A stretch of DNA of 64,000 nt from the NCBI RefSeq assembly GCF_001742145.1, contig NZ_CP015749.1:868001-932000 (forward strand), written 5' to 3'. Positions 9,193 through 19,509 of the stretch are shown here, piece after piece; the first letter of the stretch is position 1, and the number at the start of each line of letters is the position of its first letter. The notes under the pieces were generated by a model that saw only the letters and a program-made list of their open reading frames with translations, searched no databases and was not told the origin of the DNA. A program made the position numbers and the translations under genes. This DNA comes from Pectobacterium parmentieri. GTDB lineage: Bacteria; Pseudomonadota; Gammaproteobacteria; Enterobacterales; Enterobacteriaceae.

Positions 9193-10737
9193 ATGAGCGT
9201 AATGACGATAAAGCGGCGCTGGTTCGTGGCCGTAGGAGTAACCGCAGCCATGGCGGCCTCACCCGTCTGGGCAGCTAAAGATGCGGTTATCGCCGTAGGT
9301 TCCACGTTTACCAGCCTGGATCCGTATGATGCCAACGATTCGCTATCACAGACGGTGGCGAAGTCATTTTATCAGGGGCTCTTTGGTTTCGATAAAAATA
9401 TGAAGCTGGTGAACGTGCTGGCGGATCGCTATGACGTGAGTCCAGACGGCCTGACGTATACCATCAAGTTGCACCCGGGCGTGAAATTTCACGATGGATC
9501 GGTGTTTAATGCCGCCGCTGTCAAAGTGAATCTGGATCGTGCCAGCAATCCAGACAGTCGTCTGAAGCGGTATAACCTGTTCAGGATGATCGAAAAAACC
9601 GACGTAGTAGACGAACTGACGGTGAAAATCACGCTGAAGACGCCGTTCTCGGCGTTTGTTAACAATCTGGCGCACCCGGCGGCGGTGATGATCTCGCCGG
9701 CGGCATTAACGCAGTACGGCAAGGAGATTGGTTTCCATCCGGTAGGGACGGGTCCGTACCGCTTTGTGGCCTGGAATCAGACCGATTTTGTCAAAGTTGA
9801 GAAGTTCAACGGCTACTGGAAGGCTGGGCTACCTAAGCTAGATAGCATTACCTGGCGTCCGGTAGTGGATAACAACACGCGTGCGGCACTGCTGCAAACG
9901 GGTGAAGCGCAGTTTGCTTACCCGATACCGTTCGAACAGGCCAAGGTGCTGGAGAAAAATGACAAGCTGGCTCTGGTGGCGTCACCGTCGATTCTGCACC
10001 GCTACATCAGCATGAATGTCACGCAGAAACCGTTTGATAACCCGAAAGTACGACAGGCGTTGAACTACGCCATTAACAAAGAAGCGCTGATTAAAGTGGC
10101 ATTCTCCGGATATGCGACACCAGCAGAAGGGCCACTGCCGAGCAGCATTGATTATTCAGTAAAATATCACCCGTGGCCTTACGATCCGGCCAAAGCGCGC
10201 GAGCTGCTGAAAGAAGCGGGCTACCCGAACGGCTTCACCACTACGCTCTGGTCATCACATAACCACAGCACGGCGCAGAAAGTCTTGCAGTTCACGCAGC
10301 AGCAACTGGCCCAGGTTGGCGTGAAAGTGCAGGTGACTGCGATGGATGCAGGGCAACGCGCGGCTGAAGTGGAAGGTAAAGGTGTGAAAGAAACGGGCGT
10401 CCGCCTGTTCTACACCGGCTGGTCGGCATCGACGGGCGAGGCAGACTGGGCGCTGTCGCCACTGTTTGCTACCGCTTCCTGGCCACCCGCGCAGTTCAAC
10501 ACAGCGTTTTACAGCAACCCGCAGGTTGATGCGGATCTGTCCAATGCGTTGAAAACGACGGAGCGAGCGGAAAAACAGAAACTGTATAAGGATGCACAGG
10601 ACAAAATCTGGGCCGATGCGCCGTGGATTTTTCTGGCGACAGAGCGTTTAGTGTCGGCTAATAGTAAGAAATTGACCGGATTTTATGTGATGCCGGATAC
10701 CTTATTTAGCTTTGAGGATGCTGACCTGACGGAATAA
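9193..10737 (+). CDS. gsiB: Glutathione-binding periplasmic protein GsiB
   Basis: Periplasmic substrate-binding protein delivering glutathione to GsiCD. 514 residues from ATG 9193, which has AAGGAG nine bases upstream; an upstream extension would overlap gsiA and bury the signal peptide. The N-terminus is a classical Sec signal (RRW, hydrophobic core, cleavage after SPVWA). SBP family 5 features include VGTGPYRFV and the [16 protein letters not shown] segment. It lies 25 bp after gsiA and is followed by a hairpin before gsiC, an arrangement that often allows excess binding protein relative to permease. Confidence 0.93.
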   Translation: MSVMTIKRRWFVAVGVTAAMAASPVWAAKDAVIAVGSTFTSLDPYDANDSLSQTVAKSFYQGLFGFDKNMKLVNVLADRYDVSPDGLTYTIKLHPGVKFHDGSVFNAAAVKVNLDRASNPDSRLKRYNLFRMIEKTDVVDELTVKITLKTPFSAFVNNLAHPAAVMISPAALTQYGKEIGFHPVGTGPYRFVAWNQTDFVKVEKFNGYWKAGLPKLDSITWRPVVDNNTRAALLQTGEAQFAYPIPFEQAKVLEKNDKLALVASPSILHRYISMNVTQKPFDNPKVRQALNYAINKEALIKVAFSGYATPAEGPLPSSIDYSVKYHPWPYDPAKARELLKEAGYPNGFTTTLWSSHNHSTAQKVLQFTQQQLAQVGVKVQVTAMDAGQRAAEVEGKGVKETGVRLFYTGWSASTGEADWALSPLFATASWPPAQFNTAFYSNPQVDADLSNALKTTERAEKQKLYKDAQDKIWADAPWIFLATERLVSANSKKLTGFYVMPDTLFSFEDADLTE

Positions 10738-10762
10738 CGCACTGCAAAAGTATGACCAGGGA

Positions 10763-10788
10763 GGCGGGTGGCCATGAGGTTACCCGCC
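10763..10788 (+). other. Intercistronic hairpin between gsiB and gsiC
   Basis: Inverted repeat GGCGGGT/ACCCGCC with a 12-nt loop in the 109-bp gsiB-gsiC gap, with no T run after it. By analogy with other binding-protein operons it probably stabilises the upstream mRNA rather than terminating transcription. Confidence 0.55.
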
Positions 10789-10846
10789 ATGGTTAATACA
10801 CGTCCACTCATAGGAGAGTCTGACGCATGTTTGTGGAAAACCGTTC

Positions 10847-11767
10847 ATGCTGAATTATTTTATTAAACGGCTACTGGGGCTGATCCCCACGCTCCTGATT
10901 GTTATGGTGCTGGTGTTCCTATTCGTTCATCTGTTACCTGGCGATCCGGCGCGTTTGGCCGCCGGACGGGAAGCGGACGCCGCCGTTATCGAGATGGTAC
11001 GGCAGGACTTGGGATTGGATAAACCGCTACCGCACCAGTTCTGGCACTTCTTCACCAATATCCTGCAGGGGGATCTGGGAACGTCGATAGTGTCGAAACG
11101 GCCCGTCACGGAAGAGATCGCCATGCGTTTTATGCCGACGTTCTGGCTGACGGTTTGCAGTATGGCGTGGGCGGTGATTTTTGGCATGGCGATCGGCATC
11201 GTGTCTGCCGTATGGCGCAACGGCTGGCCGGACAGAATCGGGATGACGCTGGCGGTATCTGGCCTCTCTTTCCCCGCTTTTGCGCTCGGTATGCTCTTGA
11301 TGCAGGTCTTTTCCGTTGAGTTAGGCTGGTTACCGACGGTGGGAGCGGATACCTGGCTGCACTACGTTTTGCCCTCGCTGACGTTGGGGGCGGCGGTGGC
11401 GGCGGTGATGGCGCGGTTTACCCGGGCGTCGTTTGTTGATGTGTTGCAGGAAGACTACATGCGAACAGCGCGGGCAAAAGGTGTGCGCGAATCGCTGGTT
11501 GTGGTGAAGCACGGGCTGCGCAATGCGTTGATTCCGGTGGTCACGATGATGGGATTGCAATTTGGCTTCCTGCTCGGTGGCTCCATCGTCGTGGAGAAGG
11601 TTTTCAACTGGCCGGGCTTAGGGCGGTTGCTGGTGGATGCCGTGGAGATGCGCGACTACCCGGTGATTCAAGCCGAGGTGCTGCTGTTTTCGCTGGAGTT
11701 TATTCTGATCAATCTGCTGGTTGATATGTTGTATGCCGCGATTAATCCAACCATTCGTTATAAATAA
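10847..11767 (+). CDS. gsiC: Glutathione ABC importer permease GsiC
   Basis: 306-residue inner-membrane permease of the DppB/OppB type. It starts [19 protein letters not shown], followed by a conserved LPGDPARL loop and several more membrane helices. The cytoplasmic coupling loop is visible as [17 protein letters not shown], with the usual EAA-motif core for contact with the ATPase. It pairs with GsiD to form the channel. An ATG 19 bases earlier is out of frame and opens only a nine-codon frame. Confidence 0.93.
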   Translation: MLNYFIKRLLGLIPTLLIVMVLVFLFVHLLPGDPARLAAGREADAAVIEMVRQDLGLDKPLPHQFWHFFTNILQGDLGTSIVSKRPVTEEIAMRFMPTFWLTVCSMAWAVIFGMAIGIVSAVWRNGWPDRIGMTLAVSGLSFPAFALGMLLMQVFSVELGWLPTVGADTWLHYVLPSLTLGAAVAAVMARFTRASFVDVLQEDYMRTARAKGVRESLVVVKHGLRNALIPVVTMMGLQFGFLLGGSIVVEKVFNWPGLGRLLVDAVEMRDYPVIQAEVLLFSLEFILINLLVDMLYAAINPTIRYK

Positions 11768-11776
11768 GGAAAGGGA

Positions 11777-12682
11777 ATGAGACACTGGCGACGTGAAGCG
11801 ATGCTGGCGACGCTCCCTGTCATGAGGGATAAACCCGTTAGTACGCCGTGGCGTGAATTCTGGCGGCGCTTTCTTCAGCAACGTGTGGCGGTCGTCGCAG
11901 GTCTGTTTGTGCTGTTGCTGATAGCGGTTGCGTTTCTGGCTCCGTATCTGATGCCCTATGATGCCGAGAACTATTTCGATTATGAACGCCTGAACGAAGG
12001 TCCTTCTTCGGCACACTGGTTGGGTGTCGATTCATTAGGGCGTGATATTTTTAGTCGAATCCTAATGGGGACGCGGATCTCGCTGGCGGCGGGCATTCTC
12101 TCGGTGCTGGTGGGGATGATTATCGGCACGACATTGGGGCTGTTGGCGGGCTACTACGAAGGATGGACGGACCGAATCATCATGCGTATAGGCGATGTGT
12201 TATTTGCTTTCCCCGGCATTTTGCTGGCGATTGCCGTTGTGGCGATTATGGGCAGTGGAATGGCGAATGTGGTTGTCGCCGTCGCGATTTTCAGCATCCC
12301 GGCTTTTGCCCGTCTGGTGCGGGGCAACACGCTGGTACTGAAGCAACTTACCTACATCGAATCTGCTCGCAGTATCGGTGCTAGCGACCGGACGATCCTC
12401 TTTCGACACATTTTACCCGGCTCAGTGTCTTCCATCGTGGTGTTTTTCTCGATGCGCATTGGGATGTCGATCATCACCGCCGCCAGCCTGTCATTTTTAG
12501 GACTGGGTGCTCAGCCGCCAATGCCCGAGTGGGGCGCGATGCTGAACGAAGCACGATCGGATATGGTGATTGCCCCGCATGTTGCCATCTTCCCTAGTTT
12601 GGCGATCTTTCTGACGGTATTGGCGTTTAATTTACTGGGGGATGGCCTGCGCGACGCGCTCGACCCGAAACTGAAAAGCTGA
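11777..12682 (+). CDS. gsiD: Glutathione ABC importer permease GsiD
   Basis: 301-residue DppC/OppC-type permease. After a cytoplasmic N-terminus comes a first helix ([20 protein letters not shown]), then the [16 protein letters not shown] segment diagnostic of DppC-like permeases, and the coupling loop [20 protein letters not shown]. The C-terminus [15 protein letters not shown] is the standard ending. It lies 9 bp after gsiC and is the last gene of the operon, with a terminator immediately downstream. Confidence 0.93.
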   Translation: MRHWRREAMLATLPVMRDKPVSTPWREFWRRFLQQRVAVVAGLFVLLLIAVAFLAPYLMPYDAENYFDYERLNEGPSSAHWLGVDSLGRDIFSRILMGTRISLAAGILSVLVGMIIGTTLGLLAGYYEGWTDRIIMRIGDVLFAFPGILLAIAVVAIMGSGMANVVVAVAIFSIPAFARLVRGNTLVLKQLTYIESARSIGASDRTILFRHILPGSVSSIVVFFSMRIGMSIITAASLSFLGLGAQPPMPEWGAMLNEARSDMVIAPHVAIFPSLAIFLTVLAFNLLGDGLRDALDPKLKS

Positions 12683-12687
12683 ATAAA

Positions 12688-12716
12688 AAAAACGCGGCAA
12701 CGAGTGCCGCGTTTTT
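12688..12716. terminator. Bidirectional terminator between gsiD and maeA
   Basis: AAACGCGGCA, five-base loop, TGCCGCGTTTTT, with A8 on one side and T5 on the other. It sits between two convergent genes and can end both transcripts. Confidence 0.88.
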
Positions 12717-12737
12717 CAATAGTCAGACCGTTAGCGT

Positions 12738-14435
12738 TTAGAACGAAGTTCGTTTGTAGCTGCGGTACTGTGGCTGCCAGAAGTTATGGTCAATCGCTTT
12801 TTGCAAGGCATCGGCAGAGGTCACAACCGCGACACCTTGCAGTTGCGCGGCTTTACCCACTTCCAGCGCGATACGCTTAGACACCTGCTGGATATCGGAC
12901 AGATCCGGCAGCAGAGCGCCTTCACCGTTATTCGCCAGCGGCGAGCAGTCAGCCAACGCACGGCTAGCGGCCATCAACATACCGTCAGTGATACGCTTGG
13001 CTCCCGATGCCAGTACACCTAACCCGATACCTGGGAAAATGTAGGAGTTGTTGCACTGTGCGATAGGGAAGACGTTATCCTGATAGTGAACCGGAGAGAA
13101 CGGACTACCGGTTGCAACCAGCGCGGTGCCCTCTGTCCAGCGAATGATGTCTTCTGGACGAGCTTCCACGCGAGATGTCGGGTTAGACAGTGGCATCACG
13201 ATAGGACGAGCACAGTGTTTGTACATTTCACGGATGATTTCTTCCGTAAACAGACCCGGCTGGCCGGATACACCGATCAGGATGGTCGGCTTGGCATTGC
13301 GCACCACTTCCAGCAGTGAAATTGCATCGCTGCTGCAATCCCAATCAGCCAGCAGTTCGCTTTTCTGTACCAGTTTGCTCTGGAAATCGAGCAGGTTTGG
13401 CAGTTTGTCCGTCAGCAGACCGAAGCGGTCAACCATGAAGACGCGTGCGCGAGCTTCTTCTTCACTCAGCCCTTCGGACTTCATTTGCGCGATGATTTGC
13501 TCAGCGATACCACAGCCAGCGGAGCCTGCACCCAGGAAGGCGACGGTCTGATCGCGTAACTGTGTGCCTGCTGCACGGCTGGCGGCAATCAGGCTGCCGA
13601 TAGCGACGGCGGCGGTGCCCTGAATGTCATCGTTAAAGCTACAGATTTCATCGCGATAGCGGTTCAGCAGCGGAGTCGCATTTTTCTGCGCGAAGTCTTC
13701 AAACTGCAACAGCACGTTCGGCCAGCGACGTTTCACGGCCTGAATGAACTCGTCAACGAATGCATAGTATTCGTCGTCGGTGATGCGCGGATGACGCCAG
13801 CCCATGTACAACGGATCGTTTAGGCGCTGCGGGTTGTTTGTACCCACGTCCAGAACGACAGGCAGGGTGTAGGCTGGGCTGATGCCGCCACAGGCGGTGT
13901 ACAGCGACAGCTTACCGATTGGAATTCCCATCCCGCCGATACCCTGATCGCCCAGACCGAGAATACGTTCACCATCGGTGACAACGATGACTTTCACGTT
14001 CTGCTTGGTGGCGTTTTGCAGCATATCGTCGATATTGGCGCGGTTAGGGTAGGAAATAAACAGGCCACGGGCGCGACGATAGATATCAGAGAAGTGTTCA
14101 CAGGCTTCGCCGACGGTCGGGGTGTAGATGATAGGCATCATCTCATTGAGGTGACCGTCCAACAGACGGTAGAACAGTGTCTCGTTGGTATCCTGAATGT
14201 TGCGTAGGTAAACGTGTTTTTCAATATCGTGTTTGAATTCCTGATACTGACGCCAGGCGCGTTCTGCCTGTTCTTCGATGGTTTCAACCGCTTCTGGCAG
14301 CAGACCTGCGAGGTTAAAATCAGCACGCTCTTCTTCAGTAAACGCGCTGCCTTTATTCAGCAGGGGAAATTCGAGCAAGATCGGACCAGCATAGGGGATG
14401 TAAAGAGGACGTTTGCTTTCGTATTCTAATTCCAT
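12738..14435 (-). CDS. maeA: NAD-dependent malic enzyme
   Basis: Oxidative decarboxylation of L-malate to pyruvate, feeding gluconeogenesis and pyruvate pools; cytosolic. 565 residues, the length of E. coli MaeA (SfcA). Seen: the malic N-domain with [13 protein letters not shown], the metal/catalytic region [31 protein letters not shown], and the Rossmann dinucleotide site [14 protein letters not shown]. The ending and start ([18 protein letters not shown]) agree with the enterobacterial NAD-linked form. It is monocistronic, convergent with gsiD. Confidence 0.95.
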   Translation of the reverse strand: MELEYESKRPLYIPYAGPILLEFPLLNKGSAFTEEERADFNLAGLLPEAVETIEEQAERAWRQYQEFKHDIEKHVYLRNIQDTNETLFYRLLDGHLNEMMPIIYTPTVGEACEHFSDIYRRARGLFISYPNRANIDDMLQNATKQNVKVIVVTDGERILGLGDQGIGGMGIPIGKLSLYTACGGISPAYTLPVVLDVGTNNPQRLNDPLYMGWRHPRITDDEYYAFVDEFIQAVKRRWPNVLLQFEDFAQKNATPLLNRYRDEICSFNDDIQGTAAVAIGSLIAASRAAGTQLRDQTVAFLGAGSAGCGIAEQIIAQMKSEGLSEEEARARVFMVDRFGLLTDKLPNLLDFQSKLVQKSELLADWDCSSDAISLLEVVRNAKPTILIGVSGQPGLFTEEIIREMYKHCARPIVMPLSNPTSRVEARPEDIIRWTEGTALVATGSPFSPVHYQDNVFPIAQCNNSYIFPGIGLGVLASGAKRITDGMLMAASRALADCSPLANNGEGALLPDLSDIQQVSKRIALEVGKAAQLQGVAVVTSADALQKAIDHNFWQPQYRSYKRTSF

Positions 14436-14645
14436 GACTTTTTACTCTTCGGGTAACAGAAAAGAAATTCAGGTGTTGTCGATGAGAAACTGCTGCGGAT
14501 CTTAAATTACCCAGAGAATATGTACAGGAAATGTTAATTTAAATAGTTACAGATGGCTTGCATATTAATCAAAATACAGGCTTTATCGATTCACCTCTCT
14601 TTTTTTCACCTTCACGACGCTGATTTTTTGTGCTTCTCGCCGCCA

Positions 14646-15536
14646 TCATTCCTCAATAAAGTGGTACTCAACGTCGGTGCAACCCAGTTCGGCCAGCATG
14701 ATTTGTGAGATCGTCCAGTGGCTGACAGTCGCATTGCGGCGTTCAACGACGGCGGCATGTGTAATGGTTCGAGGATCTTCGCCGGCAAGGTTCATCAGAT
14801 TTAATGCGGCTTGCAAGGGCGGTAGGCTGGGATTGAATGCCGCATTTTCTGCATAGCGGCCAGCATAAAGGTTGCCACTCGCGGTTTCCAACGCGATTCC
14901 GCTAATCGCTTTGCTGTAAGGCGCGTGGCTACGGTTAGCGGCATCCAGTGCCTGACGCGCTAGCGCATTCACATTCTGCAACGTTGCGCCGTGGTTGATG
15001 TCATCCATCAGCAGGGTATCAATATTCAGATCGATGGGGCCAAAGGCATCGGGCAGATAGTGACTAAGCACCGCAGGCTGGCGACCCGGCAGTTGAATAC
15101 GTAACGACGCCGCATTGCGCAATTCATTCATGAACTGGCGACAGTGGCCGCATGGCGTGTAGTTCACGGTCACCGCCCGCAATCCACGTTCATTGCGCAG
15201 CCAGGCGTGGCTGATGGCACTCTGTTCCGCATGAACCGTTTGTTGAAGCTGAACGGCGGTGAACTCCATGTTTGCGCCAAAGTAGAAATTTCCGCTGAGC
15301 CCTTGCGCAATCGCACCAACCTGAAAGTGCGAAATGGAGGCTTGTGCGCAGGCGGCTGCCAGAGGTAATAGCGCAAAGGCCAACGCATCGGTATCTAATT
15401 GGCTGGCTTCGCAGATGGCATTCACGTCGTCAGCGGTTAGCATCGCGGCAAAATCTGGTTTATCGAGCACGGGACCGAGTGCGGTTTGCAGGTTGGCTGG
15501 TAATTGCTGAAAGGCGTTTTCAAATCGTGGATGCAT
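14646..15536 (-). CDS. cdd: Cytidine deaminase
   Basis: Zinc-dependent deamination of cytidine and deoxycytidine to uridine forms for pyrimidine salvage. 296 residues, two-domain homodimer type as in E. coli Cdd. Catalytic zinc motif HAEQ (with the proton-shuttling glutamate) and PCGHC are present in the N-terminal domain; the C-terminal domain is the degenerate copy ([30 protein letters not shown]). Two CRP-type sites 51 bp apart upstream imply CRP/CytR control. In E. coli cdd follows yohJ-yohK directly; here an extra gene separates them. Confidence 0.95.
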   Translation of the reverse strand: MHPRFENAFQQLPANLQTALGPVLDKPDFAAMLTADDVNAICEASQLDTDALAFALLPLAAACAQASISHFQVGAIAQGLSGNFYFGANMEFTAVQLQQTVHAEQSAISHAWLRNERGLRAVTVNYTPCGHCRQFMNELRNAASLRIQLPGRQPAVLSHYLPDAFGPIDLNIDTLLMDDINHGATLQNVNALARQALDAANRSHAPYSKAISGIALETASGNLYAGRYAENAAFNPSLPPLQAALNLMNLAGEDPRTITHAAVVERRNATVSHWTISQIMLAELGCTDVEYHFIEE

Positions 15537-15570
15537 GTCGGTTTACTCTTTTTTGCCCGTCAATGACGTC

Positions 15571-15664
15571 ATGTTAGAAAGCAGAGTAACAATAAATTGT
15601 GATCAAAATCTCTTTATTGAATGAAATGACTGCAACTTGATCATTAAATGCGAGATGTATCTCA
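15571..15664 (-). promoter_or_regulatory. cdd promoter with tandem CRP sites and CytR half-site
   Basis: On the minus strand: TGAGA-N6-TCGCA (15649-15664) and AGAGA-N6-TCACA (15598-15613), both CRP-like and centred 51 bp apart. A TAACAT -10 element (15571-15576) would put the proximal site near -41. A GTTGCA octamer core lies between (15631-15636). This is the architecture known for CytR-repressed promoters such as deoP2 and cdd, where CytR sits between two CRP dimers. The exact CytR octamers are inferred. Confidence 0.7.
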
Positions 15665-15728
15665 ATTTTTATCCCCTGTGCGGCTTCCCTTACATCGGTT
15701 TCCTCTCCTACAACTGCAATAGGTGAGA

Positions 15729-15775
15729 CAAAAAAGCGTACAACCGAGGCTTGTTATGCTCTGTTGTGCGCTTTG
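15729..15775 (-). terminator. Terminator after PD-(D/E)XK gene
   Basis: Arms of 12 bp with one mismatch (15733-15744, 15763-15774); on the minus strand the 3' arm runs into TTTTTT. It lies about 20 bp after the stop at 15795, so that gene is transcriptionally separate from cdd. Confidence 0.8.
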
Positions 15776-15794
15776 TACCGCTATACTCGCTGGC

Positions 15795-17114
15795 TTAATT
15801 AAGAACGATCTTTTTCTCTCTGGCTGTTTCCAGCAGTTTTCCAACATCCTGAAGAAACGTCACCGTTTCCTCGGCAATAGTTTGTGTTGAGATACCTTCT
15901 TTTTTGGCCGCAATTTTCCACTGTCGGCGTTGTTTCTTTTCCAGATTGGGATAGTGAGAGCGCAATAACCGATGTAGCTCTGGAACATCGCACAATTCTT
16001 TCGATATGTTGTCTTCGTAGTAAACCAACGAAAGGGTAAACGGAGAATTAGGGCCATTTTCACGAACGACACTGACATAAATTGGCCAATAGCCATTATC
16101 TGGGTGCCTCAGCGCGAGTATGGCGGGCATCGTGACATTCAACCAGGTTCTGCCTATTTCCAAATGATCTTCTGCCAACAGTGGGAATGATTTGCGCAGG
16201 GTAACCAAAATACCGGAAATGCCTTTAGCCTGAATGAGTTGATCGCACAGTTGATCGTTTTGCTGCATAAAAAGCAGGGCTTCACCCTCAACCCCTTCCA
16301 GGTGCGTCGGTTTCCAATCTGTCGGTTTTAATTTTTTTAGCTGAGATAGGCGATCAATCACCGATTCATGCTGTGCGGCTAGCTGAGCGGACAGTTCAGA
16401 AATATGTTTTTCATTTGGATCTTGCCACTGTGCCTGTTTCTGACAGTAGGCCATGAGTAGCTGTGCCGCAGCGTTGTTATTTTGTAATTGCAGACGAGCA
16501 CGCCGAGCGGCCTGCTCCAGCCATTGGTAGCTTAATAATGCCCATTTATCGCCCAGTTTTACTAGTTTTTCCTCGCTGTAGGTTTCCAGCTTTTTATCTA
16601 GCACCACGTAGGCAAAACCGTAATCTTTAAACACCGTTTTATTAGAGAAGGTACTTTGCACAGCCTTGTAGTAATCATCAAGTTGAGCACCCGATAATTC
16701 CGCACCGACTTTATTTTCAATGGTGACGATGAACTTATTCTTAGGGTCGATTAAAAAGAGATCGAGGCGGCGTTTCGAACCTTCGCTGTCACTAATACTA
16801 AATTCACGCGTCATAAAAGCTGAGCCAAAACTCGTCGACTGAATACTGCCCGGCGTCCATTTTGCAAAGAATTTTTTATTGGCGGATTTATTTGTTTCAT
16901 AACCAGCCTGATAAGCCGCGGTCAGAAAGTCTTTGATGACGGCATCGCCCTGACAGTGTCCTTCATTGGGGTTCAGGCACCACGCGAGCATGCTGGAATT
17001 TTGATTTTCGGTAAGGTTGATGACATCAAAGATATTATCTGAAGTGCGTAGTTTTTCTCGTAATTCTAACAACCGATCGTCCATGAGAAAGTCGTAAAAT
17101 TCCTGCATTTCCAT
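15795..17114 (-). CDS. PD-(D/E)XK nuclease superfamily protein (orphan)
   Basis: 439 residues. Residues about 104-150 carry a nuclease-fold core: E104, RRLD118LFLID, a beta strand, then E133-N-K135 and the following helix with QLDDYY. This is the order of the PD-(D/E)XK motif and resembles the PDDEXK_4 family of restriction-like proteins. The C-terminal 250 residues are charged, with no recognisable domain. The start at 17114 has GGAG nine bases upstream. No methylase, helicase or toxin partner is adjacent; it is flanked by its own terminator and by yohK, with cdd beyond. Functions in such families range from phage defence to DNA repair; none can be assigned. The fold call rests on motif reading only. 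Confidence 0.75.
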   Translation of the reverse strand: MEMQEFYDFLMDDRLLELREKLRTSDNIFDVINLTENQNSSMLAWCLNPNEGHCQGDAVIKDFLTAAYQAGYETNKSANKKFFAKWTPGSIQSTSFGSAFMTREFSISDSEGSKRRLDLFLIDPKNKFIVTIENKVGAELSGAQLDDYYKAVQSTFSNKTVFKDYGFAYVVLDKKLETYSEEKLVKLGDKWALLSYQWLEQAARRARLQLQNNNAAAQLLMAYCQKQAQWQDPNEKHISELSAQLAAQHESVIDRLSQLKKLKPTDWKPTHLEGVEGEALLFMQQNDQLCDQLIQAKGISGILVTLRKSFPLLAEDHLEIGRTWLNVTMPAILALRHPDNGYWPIYVSVVRENGPNSPFTLSLVYYEDNISKELCDVPELHRLLRSHYPNLEKKQRRQWKIAAKKEGISTQTIAEETVTFLQDVGKLLETAREKKIVLN

Positions 17115-17146
17115 ATCTTATTGCTCCATTTTTATTTATGAAAAAT

Positions 17147-17845
17147 TCAATAACCAACGATATTCAGTAATAGAGGGAACACTAACGGTGCAATCAGCGA
17201 CGTGATGATCCCGCATATAACCAGCGCCAGTGAACTGAACGCGCCTTCCTGATAATCCACTTCGGCGCAGCGTGCCGTACCGAGTGCGTGCGAAGCGGTG
17301 CCCATCGACAACCCACGTGCGGCTTTGGTTTTGATGCCGACCCGACTAAACAGACTGTGGCCGAATACCGCACCGAGAATACCAACAAAAATCACGCAGA
17401 CGGCGCTGATAGCGGGAATGCCGCCGATGGAGCTGGCTACCGCCATCGCAATGGGCGTGGTGACGGACTTCGGCAGTATTGAGGCAGCAATTTCCGGCGA
17501 TGCCCCCATCCACAGCGCCACCAGCGTACCGGAGATTATCGCCGTCAGGCTACCGATGAAGCACACGCTGATGATCGACTTCCAGCGGGCGCGAATTTGG
17601 TGCAACTGTTCATAAAGTGGAAACGCTAGCGCGACTACTGCGGGTTGCAGCAGGTCGTTAAGGACTTTGCTGCCTTGAAAATAATGCTCGTAGGGGATTT
17701 TCAACACCAGCAGCAGCGGAATAATAATCGCCATCGACACCAGCAGCGGATTCAACAGGGAGAGCTTGGTCAGCACGGCCAGCTTACGCGCGGCGAAAAA
17801 AACCAGCAGAGTAAGCGGCAGTGACCACCATAAATAGCTGAACAT
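17147..17845 (-). CDS. yohK: LrgB/CidB family membrane protein YohK
   Basis: 232-residue integral membrane protein of the LrgB family. Conserved stretches include NDLLQPAVVALAFPLYEQL, the glycine-rich SIGGIPAISAVCVIFVGILG and the C-terminal KAARGLSMGTASHALGT motif. LrgB/CidB proteins work with an LrgA/CidA partner in holin/antiholin-like or metabolite-transport roles; the enterobacterial pair's function is not firmly established. It overlaps yohJ (TAATG), so translation is coupled. Confidence 0.9.
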   Translation of the reverse strand: MFSYLWWSLPLTLLVFFAARKLAVLTKLSLLNPLLVSMAIIIPLLLVLKIPYEHYFQGSKVLNDLLQPAVVALAFPLYEQLHQIRARWKSIISVCFIGSLTAIISGTLVALWMGASPEIAASILPKSVTTPIAMAVASSIGGIPAISAVCVIFVGILGAVFGHSLFSRVGIKTKAARGLSMGTASHALGTARCAEVDYQEGAFSSLALVICGIITSLIAPLVFPLLLNIVGY

Positions 17846-18252
17846 TATTCATTATCCTTCGGGGGCGTGCTATCGCTGGCTAGGGCGCGTTCACGCTGCA
17901 TAATCTGGGTACTAAAACCGACAACTAACATCACAATAAAGGTACTGATCAGACAGGAAACCACGATAGGGCCAAACTGTTGGCTGACCAGATCGTAATA
18001 ATTCATGACGCCGACCCCAATGGGAACGAATAGCAATGCCATATGGCGAATAAGAAGGTGGCAGCCCGGTTTCACCCACCGCGCGGGTAGGATCTGCGAA
18101 CAGAGCAGGGTGAACAAGACCAGCATACCAATGATACTGCCGGGGATAGTGAACGGAAGTAACGCGGATACCGCATTGCCTGCCAACAGGCAGAGATAAA
18201 TCAATGCGAAAGCGCGTAAATACTGCCAGCAAACGGTGAACGTATTACGCAT
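17845..18252 (-). CDS. yohJ: LrgA/CidA family membrane protein YohJ
   Basis: 135-residue protein with four predicted helices, containing [13 protein letters not shown] and [19 protein letters not shown], the defining LrgA/CidA segments. ATG 18252 was chosen because it gives the family's length and is preceded by CAGGAA; an in-frame upstream ATG would add 11 polar residues. First gene of yohJ-yohK. The partner YohK starts within its stop codon. Confidence 0.9.
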   Translation of the reverse strand: MRNTFTVCWQYLRAFALIYLCLLAGNAVSALLPFTIPGSIIGMLVLFTLLCSQILPARWVKPGCHLLIRHMALLFVPIGVGVMNYYDLVSQQFGPIVVSCLISTFIVMLVVGFSTQIMQRERALASDSTPPKDNE

Positions 18253-18475
18253 GGGACATTCCTGATTAGCCGAGGGGATTATCATAACGCTAATGAAATT
18301 TACGTGCCACAGCTCACGAATTTTGTTGTGGGGGGAAGGCGAACCCGCCTAAAGAACGGGCAACGTCTGTCTGAACTGAAAATGAAAAGAGAACGTCGAT
18401 GAGACCAATCCGTTTCAGCTCTACGTTAACGTGTTTATTGCGGCTGAACGGGGAGGAATAGCAACGCCAGACGCG

Positions 18476-19270
18476 CTATTTTACGTCTACGCGCCATTCG
18501 GTGATGTCGATCTGCCCATCGCCGCCAAAGATCTCGGTGCCAAACTCAACGCTGCTGATATATTTTTCATCGCTCATCCATTGCTTTGTCTGCACCAAAT
18601 AGTCGGTGAAGTGACGAATATTGAGTGATGCACTGTTGGTGCCGGAAGTATGGACAAAGGAAAAGACATTCCAACCTCCACCATTATCCGCGTTGATCCA
18701 GCCTTTGAATACGTTCCAACTGCTGTCGCCGAGGAAAACGGTTTCAATATAATCACCCGCAGGGCCTGCATTGGTATCATTTAGCCAAATCATCAATTCG
18801 TCGGTAGGCGACGAGTCCCAGTTGGCTTTATCGGTAGTGTGGAACCAAATGTCGTAAGCGGCGTTGTAAGTACCCGTAGCCTTGATAGAATAAGTAACGT
18901 TACTGGTGATACTCTTATTACTGGATAATTGTATCGGCAACCCGCTATTTTCCGTATAGCCCGCCGTCCAGTGCCAACCGCTCACCAGTGAAGGATAGGC
19001 TTTAACACTGTGGGTACTGCTTGGCCAGTGCCAGTTCCACCCCATGCTAATTGGGCTATTATAGAAAATCGTTTGCTGCCATCCTTTTATTTCATCTTTT
19101 CCCCATACGTTATTGAATAGGTAATGTTTATTATTACCGAAATAGAGTTTATCCGCATCGTTTGATGAACTGGCAGCAGACACTGTTAGTGATGAGAGTA
19201 GCAAGGAAGAAAATACTGCGGGCAATAATACGCGGAAAATACGGTGTGGCTGGGTATTCACAGTCTGCAT
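18476..19270 (-). CDS. celS: Secreted endoglucanase CelS, glycoside hydrolase family 12
   Basis: Plant-cell-wall beta-1,4-endoglucanase, exported by Sec and then presumably by the type II (Out) secretion system. 264 residues from ATG 19270; upstream in-frame residues lack a Shine-Dalgarno. The signal peptide ends near SLTVSA/ASSS. GH12 hallmarks: the nucleophile segment DELMIWL and the acid/base segment VEFGTEIFGG, plus tryptophan-rich strands such as WGWNWHWP-type repeats lining the cleft. The sequence reads as the Pectobacterium carotovorum CelS protein and is the best taxonomic marker here. It is monocistronic, with a long AT-rich 5' region. Confidence 0.94.
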   Translation of the reverse strand: MQTVNTQPHRIFRVLLPAVFSSLLLSSLTVSAASSSNDADKLYFGNNKHYLFNNVWGKDEIKGWQQTIFYNSPISMGWNWHWPSSTHSVKAYPSLVSGWHWTAGYTENSGLPIQLSSNKSITSNVTYSIKATGTYNAAYDIWFHTTDKANWDSSPTDELMIWLNDTNAGPAGDYIETVFLGDSSWNVFKGWINADNGGGWNVFSFVHTSGTNSASLNIRHFTDYLVQTKQWMSDEKYISSVEFGTEIFGGDGQIDITEWRVDVK

Positions 19271-19334
19271 AATAAATCTCTTTTTAAATATATTCTTGAG
19301 GTGTTTTAATCTGAAAGTTAACACATCGTTATCA

Positions 19335-19350
19335 CGTGACTATGATCAAG
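19335..19350 (-). promoter_or_regulatory. Possible CRP site upstream of celS
   Basis: CGTGA-N6-TCAAG, an imperfect match to TGTGA-N6-TCACA, about 70 bp upstream of the celS start. CRP control of cell-wall-degrading enzymes is known in soft-rot bacteria. No convincing KdgR box was found. Weak evidence. Confidence 0.3.
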
Positions 19351-19478
19351 TCTGAGATGTGGTTAGTTTAACCGGTTATGTTATTTCCACTCTGTCGGAA
19401 TAATCCAATTCATGGGGAAATGATTAAAGTCGTAATAAATATGAATAATGTGAAATAAAATCAGGGTGTTATTTTAAG

Positions 19479-19494
19479 GCGCACGTAAGTGCGC
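19479..19494 (-). terminator. Weak hairpin after bioA
   Basis: GCGCAC-GTAA-GTGCGC hairpin 15 bp beyond the bioA stop, followed on the minus strand by CTTAAAA. The T run is poor, so terminator function is tentative. Confidence 0.45.
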
Positions 19495-19509
19495 GCTTTG
19501 GGCTACTGG

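Noticed and set aside
19335..19500. KdgR box upstream of celS
   Set aside because: AT-rich stretches such as AATGTGAAATAAAAT were examined but none fits the KdgR consensus well.
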